A stretch of 64,000 nt of DNA from Myxococcota bacterium (GCA_029251165.1 JAQXDW010000113.1:1-64000); one strand, 5' to 3'; shown: positions 1 through 9,308, counted from the first letter of the stretch. Numbers and translations are program-made. The notes: generated by a model from the sequence alone, not told the origin.

Positions 1-617
1 TCAGGGACTGGGTTGTTGGATTTCACACCGTGGTTCGCCGCGCGGGCGGGCTTGTCACGGACATTAAAGCGGTTCATTGCTGCGATGAGCCCCTCAGAGA
101 GGATCATCTCGACAGCGTCGCTGCCCGTGGCAATGCTGCCAGGAAGCCACGACTGCTCAGACTCTGCCCACTTACCGAGGACAAAGTCAGCGGGATCCTG
201 CCCCTCATCCGGACGACCGATGCCGACACGGACTCGGAGAAAGTCGCGCCCGATGTGCGCGATGAGATCCCTCAGGCCGTTGTGTCCGCCGTGACCACCA
301 CCGCTGCGAAGGCGGATCGTGCCAGGCGAGAGGCCCATGTCGTCGTGAACGACGACAACCCGCTCAGCGGGCAGCTTGAGGTGGCCCATAATGGAGGCCA
401 CCGGCTGCCCGGAGCGGTTCATGTACTGCTGAGGACGGCCCAGCATCGCGGCTTCACCCCGATGCGTACCATCACTGACCAGTGCACCAAACAGCTTGCG
501 GCCAGCCACAGAAATTCCCCAGCGATCGCACAGACGCACAATCACATCAAACCCGACATTGTGGCGGGTCTGGGCGTACTTACGCCCAGGATTTCCAAGT
601 CCGACGACAAGCATCAT
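1..617 (-). CDS. pth: peptidyl-tRNA hydrolase, 3' end outside the window
   Basis: Peptidyl-tRNA hydrolase frees tRNA from peptidyl-tRNA that has dropped off the ribosome, in the cytoplasm. The N-terminus has the family signature GLGNPG, followed by TRHNVGF with the catalytic His, then VHDDMGL with the catalytic Asp region and GGGHGGHNGLRD. About 205 codons are visible, close to the usual 190 or so, but no in-frame stop occurs before base 1, so the C-terminus is cut by the window edge. Two adjacent ATGs (615-617 and 612-614) can start it; I take the outer one. It begins 5 bp after the rplY stop, so the two genes are almost certainly co-transcribed in the common prs-rplY-pth order. Confidence 0.95.
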   Translation of the reverse strand, partial: MMLVVGLGNPGRKYAQTRHNVGFDVIVRLCDRWGISVAGRKLFGALVSDGTHRGEAAMLGRPQQYMNRSGQPVASIMGHLKLPAERVVVVHDDMGLSPGTIRLRSGGGHGGHNGLRDLIAHIGRDFLRVRVGIGRPDEGQDPADFVLGKWAESEQSWLPGSIATGSDAVEMILSEGLIAAMNRFNVRDKPARAANHGVKSNNPVP

Positions 618-622
618 GGTGA

Positions 623-1213
623 CTACTCAGCCTCTTCGGTCTCTTCATCGACCTTGGGACCACGCTTACCGACGACGGTGATGACGTTGAAGTCTCCGCC
701 GTAGATCAGCTCGGTGTTCTCGGGTGCGGTGACCTGAGAGACGCGAATAAACTCACCGACATCAAGCTCAGAGACCTCAACCGAGATGGTCGAGGGGATG
801 TCTGCCGGCTTGCAGCGGACGTTCAGGTCACGACGCATGAGCTGAAGCTGACCGCCGAGCTTGATGCCCTGGGCAGTACCGACAGCCTCGACCGGAACGA
901 GAACCGTAATGAACTGATTGTCATCGACTTCGTAGAAGTCGATGTGACGAAGGTTGCCGCTGACCGGGTGACGCTGGACCTCGCGGACGAGACAGAGTCG
1001 GCTGCCGCTCTCCAGGTCAAGGCTGACCAGAGTGTTGCGGTTACCAGTGCGGTTGAACTTCAGGGTGATCTCGGCAGGGTCGATGACCACCGAGGTTGCG
1101 TTGTCACCACCACGGTAGACGACGGCGGGGATTCTGCCTTCGCGGCGGATCTTGCGGGCGACACCCTTGCCGCTATCAGTGCGGGTGGTGGCCTTCAGAC
1201 TGATCGTAGCCAT
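623..1213 (-). CDS. rplY: 50S ribosomal protein L25 (general stress protein CTC type)
   Basis: This 5S-rRNA-binding protein of the large ribosomal subunit is 196 aa, the long CTC/TL5 form with an N-terminal L25 domain (about residues 1-95) and a C-terminal TL5 beta domain. The start of the protein (MATISLKATTRTDSGKGVAR) and VVYRGG are typical. The start at 1213 is chosen because an AGGAG ribosome site lies 7 nt upstream; a longer in-frame reading to 1267 adds sequence not typical of the family. It sits between prs and pth, only 5 bp ahead of pth. Confidence 0.95.
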   Translation of the reverse strand: MATISLKATTRTDSGKGVARKIRREGRIPAVVYRGGDNATSVVIDPAEITLKFNRTGNRNTLVSLDLESGSRLCLVREVQRHPVSGNLRHIDFYEVDDNQFITVLVPVEAVGTAQGIKLGGQLQLMRRDLNVRCKPADIPSTISVEVSELDVGEFIRVSQVTAPENTELIYGGDFNVITVVGKRGPKVDEETEEAE

Positions 1214-1273
1214 GGGCTGCTCCTGAGAAAAAAGGGATTCCGGAAGCAGTCCAATGACAGAAATCACTCACAT

Positions 1274-1294
1274 CCAGTGCCTTTGGGCCACTGG
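1274..1294. other. small inverted repeat upstream of rplY
   Basis: In the 250-bp gap between prs and rplY, CCAGTG (1274-1279) can pair with CACTGG (1289-1294) around a 9-nt loop. There is no T-tract, so this is not a clear terminator. It lies in the presumed rplY leader and could be a processing or attenuation hairpin, or chance. A second weak GCCGG/CCGGC pairing lies near 1380-1395. Confidence 0.25.
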
Positions 1295-1463
1295 AGGGGG
1301 TGGGCTGTCCCTGTCATGGACTGCGGGCTCCACGGTGGAACCGACAGGGTGATCATGAATTTCGCATGACCAATACGCCGGAGCCTACCGGCGGCGAGGC
1401 CTTCTATGGCACCACAATCCTGGTGTCAAGCACGTACGACGGTGGATTGAGGCTTCATGCAGC

Positions 1464-2408
1464 TCAGTCAAACAGTCGACTGATGGAGTCGTTGTGGTGG
1501 ATGGCTCGGATGGCCTCACCAAACAGCTTTGCGGTGCTGACAACCTCGATCTTGCTGCTCTTCACAGCATCCGGCTGGAGGGGGATCGAGTCGGTGACGA
1601 TCATGGACTCCAGCGGACTGGCGTTGATGCGCTCAATCGCCGGCCCAGACAGGACTGCGTGGGTACAGATGCCATACACCTTGGTCGCGCCGTGCTTGAT
1701 GACCGCTCCGGCAGCCTTGGTCAGCGTCCCGGCAGTGTCGACCATGTCGTCGACGAGAACTGCGGTCTTGCCATGGACATCGCCAATGAGGTGCATGACC
1801 TCAGAGATGTTTGCCTTCTCTCGACGCTTATCGATGATCGCCAGGCTGGCACCGAGCCGCTTGGCGTACGCCCGTGCACGCTCCACACCGCCCGCATCCG
1901 GGGAGACCACGACGAGGGACTCCCCCACAGTGACGCGCTCGATGTACGTACACAGCGCACCGGAAGAGTAGAGGTTGTCGACGGGAATGTCGAAGAAGCC
2001 CTGAATCTGCCCGGCGTGTAGCTCCATCGTCAGGATGCGATTGAGGCCCGAGGCGCTCAGCAGGTCTGCGACGAGCTTCGCTGTAATCGGCGCACGAGAG
2101 GAGACCTTGCGATCCTGACGCGCATAGCCATAGTACGGGATCACAGCGGTGATGCGACCAGCAGAAGCACGCTTACAGGCGTCTCCCATGATCAACAACT
2201 CCATGAGGTGATCGTTGGTCGGGGCGCAGGTCGGCTGGAGCAGAAAGATGTCTCGACCGCGGACGTTCTCTTCGATGTTGATGTTGATCTCACCATCGGA
2301 GAAGCGACTGACGCTGGCCTTACCCAGCGGAATCTCCAAGACGCTGGCGATTCCTTCGGCAAGAACCGGATTCGCGTTTCCAGTGAAGAGCTTAATGTCT
2401 GAGAACAT
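1464..2408 (-). CDS. prs: ribose-phosphate pyrophosphokinase (PRPP synthetase)
   Basis: Makes PRPP from ribose-5-phosphate and ATP, the entry substrate for purine, pyrimidine, NAD, His and Trp synthesis and for the salvage transferases found later in this window. The 314-aa length is normal. Visible motifs are SRFSDGEI and YGYARQDRK near the ATP site, and the PRPP loop VLVDDMVDTAGTL. The start at 2408 has a GGGAG site 8-9 nt upstream; the frame stays open further upstream, but that stretch runs through the tRNA gene and is not coding. It heads the prs-rplY-pth series on the minus strand. Confidence 0.97.
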   Translation of the reverse strand: MFSDIKLFTGNANPVLAEGIASVLEIPLGKASVSRFSDGEININIEENVRGRDIFLLQPTCAPTNDHLMELLIMGDACKRASAGRITAVIPYYGYARQDRKVSSRAPITAKLVADLLSASGLNRILTMELHAGQIQGFFDIPVDNLYSSGALCTYIERVTVGESLVVVSPDAGGVERARAYAKRLGASLAIIDKRREKANISEVMHLIGDVHGKTAVLVDDMVDTAGTLTKAAGAVIKHGATKVYGICTHAVLSGPAIERINASPLESMIVTDSIPLQPDAVKSSKIEVVSTAKLFGEAIRAIHHNDSISRLFD

Positions 2409-2468
2409 GGAGCGATCTCCCTGTGGACTGTTCCACCGGTATCTGCGACTGGCTTGGATGAAATAATG

Positions 2469-2542
2469 TTGGGGCGGCAGGATTCGAACCTGCGCATGCC
2501 GGAACCAAAACCCGGTGCCTTGACCAACTTGGCAACGCCCCA
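2469..2542 (-). tRNA. tRNA-Gln (anticodon UUG)
   Basis: Read on the minus strand, the 7-bp acceptor stem (TGGGGCG with CGCCCCA), a D arm, an anticodon arm with loop TTTTGGT (anticodon TTG), and a T arm with GCAGG-TTCGAAT-CCTGC are all present. The discriminator base is A and CCA is not encoded. The tRNA lies 60 bp upstream of prs on the same strand. It is the only tRNA I find in the window. Confidence 0.95.
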
Positions 2543-2615
2543 ATGGCCCTTGAAGGACGTCTTGTCTTTATGACCTCTGGCTCCGAAAATCAAGCCAACT
2601 TGATATGCCAATGTC

Positions 2616-3107
2616 ATGGTTCCGATCCTCATTCTAGGCTGTGCAGAACAACACGCCGGGCCGACTGCAGCCCCGCCTGAGCCCATCATTGATGTCGTCG
2701 CCGCGCTGCCAGCGTCGTCGCGGTGCGGTGGTGACTCCCCTGCGGTTCAGTGGACCGGCCTGCCTCCAGAGACCAACAGCCTCGCCCTCACACTCATCGA
2801 GCCTTCTCCACAGGGGCCGTGGGTTCACTGGATGGCCTGGGACATTCCCTTTGATGAAGATGGTCTGAGCGCTGGCATACTCGCCACCCGAGCCCCACCG
2901 ACTCAGGGCATCAACAGCAGCGGCTCGGTCGGCTATGCCGCGCCCTGTCCGACGGAACCAGCGCGCTATGAGCTGAGAATTTTCGCCCTCAGTGCCCCCC
3001 TCGCGCTGCCGCCAACAGCCACCTGGGCAGAGCTCGGTGCGGCGATCCAGCCCCGAACAATTGCCTGGGGTGCGCGCACCATTGAGGTGAGCAGTGCAGA
3101 CAATTGA
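2616..3107 (+). CDS. PEBP/YbhB-family lipoprotein
   Basis: A 163-aa protein of the phosphatidylethanolamine-binding family (YbhB/YbcL type). Family marks are VHWMAWDIP, the loop QGINSSGSVGYAAPCP and YELRIFAL. The N-terminus has a lipobox (LILGC), but only about 8 residues precede the Cys, and an in-frame stop at 2601 rules out a longer ATG start, so the signal peptide is unusually short. The Cys may be lipidated or the true start may be a non-standard codon. No clear ribosome site is seen. The physiological ligand of bacterial members is unknown. The 3' end overlaps the UvrA-like gene by 14 bp. Confidence 0.8.
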   Translation: MVPILILGCAEQHAGPTAAPPEPIIDVVAALPASSRCGGDSPAVQWTGLPPETNSLALTLIEPSPQGPWVHWMAWDIPFDEDGLSAGILATRAPPTQGINSSGSVGYAAPCPTEPARYELRIFALSAPLALPPTATWAELGAAIQPRTIAWGARTIEVSSADN

Positions 3108-5343
3108 GATCCGTGGTGCGCGGGAACACAACCTCGACTCCGTTGATCTGTCCCTCCCCCGCGGAATTCTGATCGCGGTCACCGGGCCGTCGGGCAGCGG
3201 GAAGTCCTCACTGGCGCTGGACACCCTCCACGCCGAAGGGCAGCGGAGACTCGTCGAGGCACTCGGAGCAACCCGAGCACTTCGGCTCAGCCGCCCCGAC
3301 GTCGACTTGATCACCGGGCTGCCTCCGTCTATCGGACTCTCTCAGCTCTCGAGAGCCACAGCACGCTCGACCGTCGGCACCCTCACGGAGACCCGGCGCC
3401 TGCTCAACACCCTCGCGGCACATGAAGGCCTCCTGCACTGTCCGGAGTGTGGACGCCCGCTGCCGGTCCACACCACCGAGCAGATCACCACGGCGCTGCT
3501 GCAGCACGACGGTGCGCGACTCACCCTGCTTGCTCCTCTCCGAAGAGGGGCAAGCGAGTCGGTCGGGCGACTCCTCGATGAGCTTCATCGCCAGGGTTTT
3601 GCTCGAATCCAGCTCAACGGCAAGCAGCACCTCATCGAAGAGGCCCCAGCACTCGAGCCCGGCAGCCCCCACGACCTCGATCTTGTCATCGATCGAATTC
3701 GCCTCGGCGCGAGGCACCAAGAGCGCCTGTTCTCGTCACTCCGAACCGCCCTGAGCGCTGGTCGGGGTCAGATCATCGCTGAGGTCGGAGAGGAGCGGTA
3801 CACCTTCGCCGACCATCCACGCTGTCCCGACGACGGCAGCACCCTCCCCGCCCCGACGCCGCGAAACATCACCCATCCTGAGCGTCTCTACCTCGGTGCT
3901 GCGAGTCTCGATGCCCTCATCGCCAAGCCCGCTGCGGATCTAATTGACCACCTCTCCGGACTCTCTCTCTCTGAGCCCGGAGCGGCTGTCCGCGCAGAAT
4001 TGTGCCGAAGACTTCAGCTCCTCACCGCACTTGGGCTGGGCCACCTGCCCATCTCTCGAGCAACAACCGCACTCTCAACGGGTGAGCTGAGCCGGGTTCG
4101 TCTGGCAGGGTGCAGCGCCAACGAGCTCTCCGGGATCCTCTACGTCATCGATGAGCCCACTGCTGGTCTGCACCCGGATGATCTCCCGATGGTCTTGCGC
4201 CACCTCCGGACCATGGTCGACAGCGGAAACACCGCCGTGGTGATTGATCACCACCCAGCCCTGCTCACCATCAGCGACCTCCAGGTGCGCTTTGGTCCCG
4301 GCGCCGGTCCGCTCGGCGGAAAGGTCCTGCACTGCGGACCACCTCAGCCCGCGAGCGCCCTGTCGTTTCCTGTTCCAAGCCCACAGGAGCCAACCGGACC
4401 GGTCATTCGACTCACCGGCGCCACTGGAGGCAACCTCGTCGGAGTCGACGCAGCATTTCCACGTGGAAAGTGGACTGCGATCTGTGGTGTCTCTGGCAGC
4501 GGCAAGTCAACCCTGCTCACCGGCACCCTCGTTCCTGCAATCCAGGTCGCGCTGGGGCAGACGCCAGAGCCGCTTCCCCACAGCACGCTAACGGGACTGG
4601 TCGGAATCCGACGCCTCCTGACTCTGGATCGAACCCCGCCAGGCCGCCAGAGGCGCTCCGTGACCGCGACTGCCGCCGGACTCTGGACCCCGATCCGTGC
4701 CCTCCTCGCCAGCACACGGAGCGCGCGAATTCGCGGCTTTGGCCCCGACCGGTTCTCGTTCAACCGGCCCGGCGGACGCTGCGAAGCCTGCCAGGGCGCG
4801 GGCCGACAGCGCGTCGAGCTTGACTACCTGCCCGGTGCAGACGTGGTCTGTGAGGTCTGCGAAGGACGGCGCTTTGACCGGGCAACGCTGCTGGTGGAAT
4901 TCAAGGGGGCCACAGTCCATGACATCCTCCAGATGACCGTCGACGAGGCACGACTTCACTTCTCCAGCCAGCCCCGGCTCTTGCGCATCCTCACGGCGCT
5001 CTCAGATGTCGGGCTTGGCTACCTTCCGCTGGGTCAGACCGCGAACACCCTCTCCGGCGGTGAAGGCCAGCGAATCCGACTCGCAGCGGAGCTGTCACGA
5101 GCGGCAGGCGGCAGCCTTGAGGACGTCGTGGTCATCCTCGATGAGCCTGCGGCGGCCCTTCATCCGAGCGATGCTGTGCGCATCACGACGTCGCTGCTCA
5201 GGCTGGTCGGTCGCGGCGCCACGCTGATCACCGTCGCCTATCAGCCGAGCTTGCTGTCCGCAGCGGACCACCTCATCGTGATGGGCCCGGGTGCAGGACC
5301 GGACGGCGGAAGAATCCTGGCCGCCGGTCCACCGCGGGTGTGA
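3094..5343 (+). CDS. UvrA-like ABC ATPase, shortened paralogue
   Basis: A 749-aa tandem ABC ATPase of the UvrA family, about 190 residues shorter than repair UvrA (about 940). The first ATPase half has Walker A GPSGSGKSS, a UvrB-binding-type segment (CPECGRPL to VIDRIRLG), a non-canonical signature LSTGE and Walker B VIDEPTAGL. The second half has GVSGSGKST, the Zn module (CEACQGAG and CEVCEGRRF), a canonical LSGGEGQRIRLA and ILDEPAAAL. The first Zn module is largely lost: one CPDDG where CxxC is expected, and no GACPxC part. It starts with GTG inside the PEBP gene, with a GAGGTGA site. Short UvrA paralogues are often linked to drug or DNA-damage tolerance; the role here is not known. Confidence 0.85.
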   Translation: MQTIEIRGAREHNLDSVDLSLPRGILIAVTGPSGSGKSSLALDTLHAEGQRRLVEALGATRALRLSRPDVDLITGLPPSIGLSQLSRATARSTVGTLTETRRLLNTLAAHEGLLHCPECGRPLPVHTTEQITTALLQHDGARLTLLAPLRRGASESVGRLLDELHRQGFARIQLNGKQHLIEEAPALEPGSPHDLDLVIDRIRLGARHQERLFSSLRTALSAGRGQIIAEVGEERYTFADHPRCPDDGSTLPAPTPRNITHPERLYLGAASLDALIAKPAADLIDHLSGLSLSEPGAAVRAELCRRLQLLTALGLGHLPISRATTALSTGELSRVRLAGCSANELSGILYVIDEPTAGLHPDDLPMVLRHLRTMVDSGNTAVVIDHHPALLTISDLQVRFGPGAGPLGGKVLHCGPPQPASALSFPVPSPQEPTGPVIRLTGATGGNLVGVDAAFPRGKWTAICGVSGSGKSTLLTGTLVPAIQVALGQTPEPLPHSTLTGLVGIRRLLTLDRTPPGRQRRSVTATAAGLWTPIRALLASTRSARIRGFGPDRFSFNRPGGRCEACQGAGRQRVELDYLPGADVVCEVCEGRRFDRATLLVEFKGATVHDILQMTVDEARLHFSSQPRLLRILTALSDVGLGYLPLGQTANTLSGGEGQRIRLAAELSRAAGGSLEDVVVILDEPAAALHPSDAVRITTSLLRLVGRGATLITVAYQPSLLSAADHLIVMGPGAGPDGGRILAAGPPRV

Positions 5344-5345
5344 GC

Positions 5346-5837
5346 TTACTCCGGAGCGGAGGCCTGCTCTTCAGCAGCGGCGAAGGCCTGGTCGATCTCC
5401 TGACGGAGCTCTCCGGACTGGTGCATCTGCGAGAGGATGTCGCTGCCGCCAAGGAACTCCCCGCCGACGTACACCTGCGGAAGGGTCGGCCACTGGCTGA
5501 ATTCCTTCACGCCGGCACGAACACCGGGATCGAGGAAGACGTCAAAGTGCGTCAGCGGCTTGCCATAGGACGTCAGGATCCCAGCAGCGTTTGCCGAGAA
5601 GCCGCACTTGGGGGCATCTGGAGAGCCCTTCATGAACAGGACGATCTTGTTGGCGGTGGTGAACTCCTGGAGAAACTCTGCCACAGGCGTGTCTCCTCGC
5701 GGAGAGGTCGGCTCTTCCCACTCCGGCTTGAAGTCAGCAGCCGGGGGGCGAGGACGGGGGGCGGCAGCAGCCGGCGGTGGGGTTCGCTGACCGCCGATAA
5801 TGGGGAGGCGTCGCTTGATCTTGTCTCTCAGACCCAT
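5346..5837 (-). CDS. monothiol glutaredoxin (Grx4/GrxD family)
   Basis: A 163-aa protein whose C-terminal ~105 residues are a CGFS monothiol glutaredoxin, a class that binds a [2Fe-2S] cluster with glutathione and delivers Fe-S clusters. Visible marks are VLFMKGSPDAPKCGFS and WPTLPQVYVGGEFLGGSDI. Unlike the usual ~110-aa protein, it has an N-terminal extension of about 55 residues: a basic start (GLRDKIKRRLP), then a Pro/Ala-rich linker. The start at 5837 has an AGGAG site 8 nt upstream. It converges on the UvrA-like gene with only 2 bp between stops. Confidence 0.9.
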   Translation of the reverse strand: MGLRDKIKRRLPIIGGQRTPPPAAAAPRPRPPAADFKPEWEEPTSPRGDTPVAEFLQEFTTANKIVLFMKGSPDAPKCGFSANAAGILTSYGKPLTHFDVFLDPGVRAGVKEFSQWPTLPQVYVGGEFLGGSDILSQMHQSGELRQEIDQAFAAAEEQASAPE

Positions 5838-6422
5838 GGTGTCACTCCTGGTTATCGGACTCCATAACGCAGCCACCAGCGCGTGCCTGCGGAGTCCACG
5901 GTGGTCGCCTGCGGACAGGCTCGTCTTCGTCTTGGTTGCCTGGCCCATCTTCGCCGCAATTGTCTCGAGGATGGACCTTCTTCCACTGGTGTAGTGACTG
6001 GAACACCACGACCGGGAGTCTTCCAAGGGCGGTCACCCTCACCGGCTTGAAGGATGCACTCAGCGGCACAAGAGACTCCCGATGGGAAAACTCCTCGCCG
6101 CACCTGCACACCGCTGCGGCAACACCACGGACGGCTCTGCCTCTGGGCACAGTCAGCAGCCACTCCCAAGCCAAGCAGTGCCGCTGGGTGTGGAGACCGC
6201 GATGGCAATGCATGCACTGTGGGCGGCAGCTTCAGGCACAACGCGAGCCGATTCCTCCCGGCTGTCAGCTGACGGATGGCACACATCATCACCATGCTCG
6301 CGCTCAAAAAGGATCAGCGCCGACAGCGGTCCACAGCCAAGAAGCAGGTCCGCAAGCGCGACGTCGAGCGGCTCCAGAGAGCGCTCCAGGGAAAGCCTGA
6401 CGATGTCAGCGGCTGAGACCGG
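5838..6422. other. 585-bp region without a convincing gene
   Basis: No ORF here is clearly real. Two weak plus-strand candidates overlap. One frame, open from a TTG at 5936 to 6400, contains a possible zinc-ribbon-like stretch near 6165-6300 (CMHCG, then PPGC, then a His cluster) but has no good start. Another encodes a very basic 46-aa peptide at 6276-6416 (MAHIITMLALKKDQRR...) with GC-rich third positions but no ribosome site. A decayed gene or unannotated small gene is possible. Confidence 0.3.
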
Positions 6423-9308
6423 CTACTCCGCAAGCACTGAGACCTGCTGCTCCGGAGCCTCAGTGTCCAGCCAGACCCCGACGGTCATGGTCGAAGACAT
6501 CCCCTGATAGTCACGGGTGAGGATGTGAATCTGGTTGAGGCCAGGAACCAGATCCTGCTCGACAGTGAACGGGAGCTCCGTGCCGCTCTCCGTGCCACCG
6601 CGAAAGAAGACCTTGTCGTCTCCCTGAAAGATCACCACATCCCGGACCCCCTGGTCATCCCGGACCACGCCGCTGATGACCGTCTGGGTTTCAGCGATCT
6701 GGAGCGGGGGACGCCGGGTGACCTCGATGACCGGACCGTGCCGGGTGGTGACCTCCATCACATCCTGAGGAGAGAGGAGGAGCTCTTCCTCGAGCCGAAA
6801 GTAATCGTAGAACCCACCGCGTGAGATCGTGGTGTAGTCATAGGCACGGTTGTCGCCGACCTGGAGCTCCAGCTTCCAGTCTTCGTCGACCGGCTCCCGG
6901 AGCTCGAAGGAGAACCGCCCGGTATACGACTCACCGGGAGCGAGACGGCGGGTGCAGGACCCCGCCTCCGCAGATGAGATGAGATCGTCTGGGTCACAGG
7001 TCTCGCCGAGGTCGTTTTGAGGCTCCCCGATCTCGATGACACCCGACTTCAGATCGAGGGTTCGACCGCTGCGGTTCTTGAGCCGGGCATACGCCTCGCG
7101 GGTGCTTCCGTCGCCTTCGTTGAAGACGGTGACCTCCAGCTCGATCAGCTCGCCAACCTCTGGCCGGCCGTTGCCGTTCCCGAGGCTGCTCCCAGAGCCA
7201 TCATCGATGAGCGCCACCTGATAGGCCAGCTTCGGCAGCGGCTCGCCAGCCGTCTCGATGAGCTGCGTCGTGGTGAGCAGGACCGGTTCGCTCGGGTCCC
7301 GAAACGTGACCCCAATGCTGGCGATTTCCGCCCCATAGCCCGTCGGGAGCGCGATCCGCTGCTCGAATCGACGGGTCTCTCCCGGCGCGAGGGTGCCAAA
7401 GTAGAACTCACGGGCATCGAGAGCACGGTTGTCAGAGCGGGTGAGCGCAGAGAGCTGGTAGATCGGCTCGGTGGAGGTGTTGGTTACCTCCAGACCGACC
7501 TGCTCTTCCTGACCGGCGACGAGGACACCGTCCGAGCCCAGATCCAGCTGGATGCTCAGGCCCAGCAACTCCGGGTTGCTTCCAGCGGTCCAGTCGATGC
7601 CGACCGCAGAGAACGCCTCCTCGAGCGCTTTGGCTTCCTGGACCGCGTATCGGTCGATGATGGGGGCTGCAGCCTGGAGGATGTCTGCTCGGCGAGCCGA
7701 CCGGGAAGCGAGGACAATCTCTCGGGCGAGCCCAACCTCCCAGTCATTGTTCGGATCGATGCTGTAGTCGCTGCTCTCGCCCTGCTCTGGGCGCAGGTAG
7801 CGCAGTCGGAGGGGGATATCGTCGTCGAGAGAGGCGCTGGCGTGGACAAGGTGGTGGTCGAGATCCGCCTCACGCTCCAGCCGCTCACGCCAATACAAGG
7901 AGATCGCCTGCTCGTCAGCATCGGTCGCAGGCCGAATGACCGAGGGCTGGAGGAGGACATCCGGCGGGATGCCGACCGACTGGATCGAGCGGTCGCCTGG
8001 TGTGAGGTACTGGGCAACGGTGAGCTTGAGGCGGCTCTGATCGCGGTGGTTGTAGAGGTGCTGAACAGAGCCCTTTCCAAACGAGCGCTCTCCGAGGATG
8101 AGGGCACGGCCGCGGTTTCGCAGCGCACCGGCGACGATCTCCGAGGCGGAGGCGGAGTTGCCATTTACGAGAATGGTTATCGGGTAGCTGGGCTCGTCTC
8201 CGTCGCGATCGGCACGGGTGACCTCGCGGTTGCGATCGTAGCCCTCGACGGTCGAGACAATGATGCCGTCTTCGAGAAACCGATCGCAGACCGCGATGGC
8301 TTGGTTGAGGTAGCCGCCCGGGTTGCTCCGGAGATCGAGAACCAGACCACGAACATCTCCGGTGGCTTCTCGGCCAAACCGCGTGAGGAGGTTGTCGAGA
8401 TCTTCGGCAACATTGGCATGAAAGCTAAGGATCCGGATGTAGCCGACGTTGCCCTCGAGCAGCTCACCTTCGACGGGGTTGGTACGAATGACCGCTCGAA
8501 TGATGGTGAACGACAGGGGGCGCGCCTCGCCCTTTCGGATCACTGAGATCGTCACAGGAGTGCCGACTTCTCCGCGCAGGTGGCCGACAGCATCGCTGAG
8601 ATCCATGTTGATGGTGGACTCATCTTCGATGCGAGTGATGTGGTCGTCAGCCCGCAGACCAGCCTCGGCAGCCGGCGTGTCAGGCATCGGCTGCTTGACC
8701 GTGAGCATCCCGTTGCGAGAGGTGATCTCAATACCCAGCCCACCGAATTCTCCCTGGTTGTCGACTTCCATTTCCTCTGCCGCGCGCGGCGGAAGGAGCA
8801 CGGAGTGGGGGTCGAGCGAAGAGAGCGCGCCGTTGATGAGGGCATACTCGACCCCAGCACGATCGACCTCATCGGAGAGGTTGTCGTCGAGGATCTCCGC
8901 AACACGCGAGAGCTCAGTGTAGAGATCGTCGAGGTCCTCTAAGGCGCTCAGCGGGAGGATGGTGGAGTACGCGCCGACAGAGATGTGGAGTCGATCACCA
9001 CCCGGCTCGCGCACAAACATCACCTCAGATATCTGCCGCTCGGTGTTGACCAGTGCACTGGTGAACATGACATCGGCATCCAGGCGCTCTTTGTCGACGT
9101 ACCGCTGCTTGATGATGTAGAGGTCGCGCTCCAAGATGCTCAGCCGGGTGAGATCGTGCTCCGGGTCGCCGCCGAGGGCTTCGGCGATTCCGAGCGGAGT
9201 GCGACCCGCCAGCTCAGCGACACCGACGCCGGCCGTCTCGGCGAAGAGTCGGTAGCCGATGAGCCCGAGCGGAATGGTCAGCCCGACGATGGCAAGGCGC
9301 TTGAGCAT
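6423..9308 (-). CDS. CtpA-type S41 carboxyl-terminal processing protease
   Basis: A 961-aa periplasmic serine protease anchored by an N-terminal hydrophobic segment (residues ~5-22). A PDZ domain (~185-265) precedes the S41 catalytic core (~280-460): SNPGG for substrate binding, the Ser-containing GNSASASEI (nucleophile probably Ser387) and GERSFGKGSVQ (general base Lys412). These proteases trim C-termini of envelope proteins, including cell-wall enzymes. Beyond ~480 there is a long extra region of about 450 residues with two beta-rich segments that look like CARDB-like or Ig-like modules. The gene is divergent from the PBP1A gene across 166 bp, which may share control. Confidence 0.9.
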   Translation of the reverse strand: MLKRLAIVGLTIPLGLIGYRLFAETAGVGVAELAGRTPLGIAEALGGDPEHDLTRLSILERDLYIIKQRYVDKERLDADVMFTSALVNTERQISEVMFVREPGGDRLHISVGAYSTILPLSALEDLDDLYTELSRVAEILDDNLSDEVDRAGVEYALINGALSSLDPHSVLLPPRAAEEMEVDNQGEFGGLGIEITSRNGMLTVKQPMPDTPAAEAGLRADDHITRIEDESTINMDLSDAVGHLRGEVGTPVTISVIRKGEARPLSFTIIRAVIRTNPVEGELLEGNVGYIRILSFHANVAEDLDNLLTRFGREATGDVRGLVLDLRSNPGGYLNQAIAVCDRFLEDGIIVSTVEGYDRNREVTRADRDGDEPSYPITILVNGNSASASEIVAGALRNRGRALILGERSFGKGSVQHLYNHRDQSRLKLTVAQYLTPGDRSIQSVGIPPDVLLQPSVIRPATDADEQAISLYWRERLEREADLDHHLVHASASLDDDIPLRLRYLRPEQGESSDYSIDPNNDWEVGLAREIVLASRSARRADILQAAAPIIDRYAVQEAKALEEAFSAVGIDWTAGSNPELLGLSIQLDLGSDGVLVAGQEEQVGLEVTNTSTEPIYQLSALTRSDNRALDAREFYFGTLAPGETRRFEQRIALPTGYGAEIASIGVTFRDPSEPVLLTTTQLIETAGEPLPKLAYQVALIDDGSGSSLGNGNGRPEVGELIELEVTVFNEGDGSTREAYARLKNRSGRTLDLKSGVIEIGEPQNDLGETCDPDDLISSAEAGSCTRRLAPGESYTGRFSFELREPVDEDWKLELQVGDNRAYDYTTISRGGFYDYFRLEEELLLSPQDVMEVTTRHGPVIEVTRRPPLQIAETQTVISGVVRDDQGVRDVVIFQGDDKVFFRGGTESGTELPFTVEQDLVPGLNQIHILTRDYQGMSSTMTVGVWLDTEAPEQQVSVLAE

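Noticed and set aside
30..704. Long plus-strand reading frame opposite pth
   Set aside because: It is antisense to pth and rplY, which have clear family motifs; many similar shadow frames occur because of the GC-rich codon bias.
7017..8546. 509-codon plus-strand frame inside the S41 gene
   Set aside because: The minus strand encodes the S41 catalytic motifs; the plus frame shows no domain and has no ribosome site.
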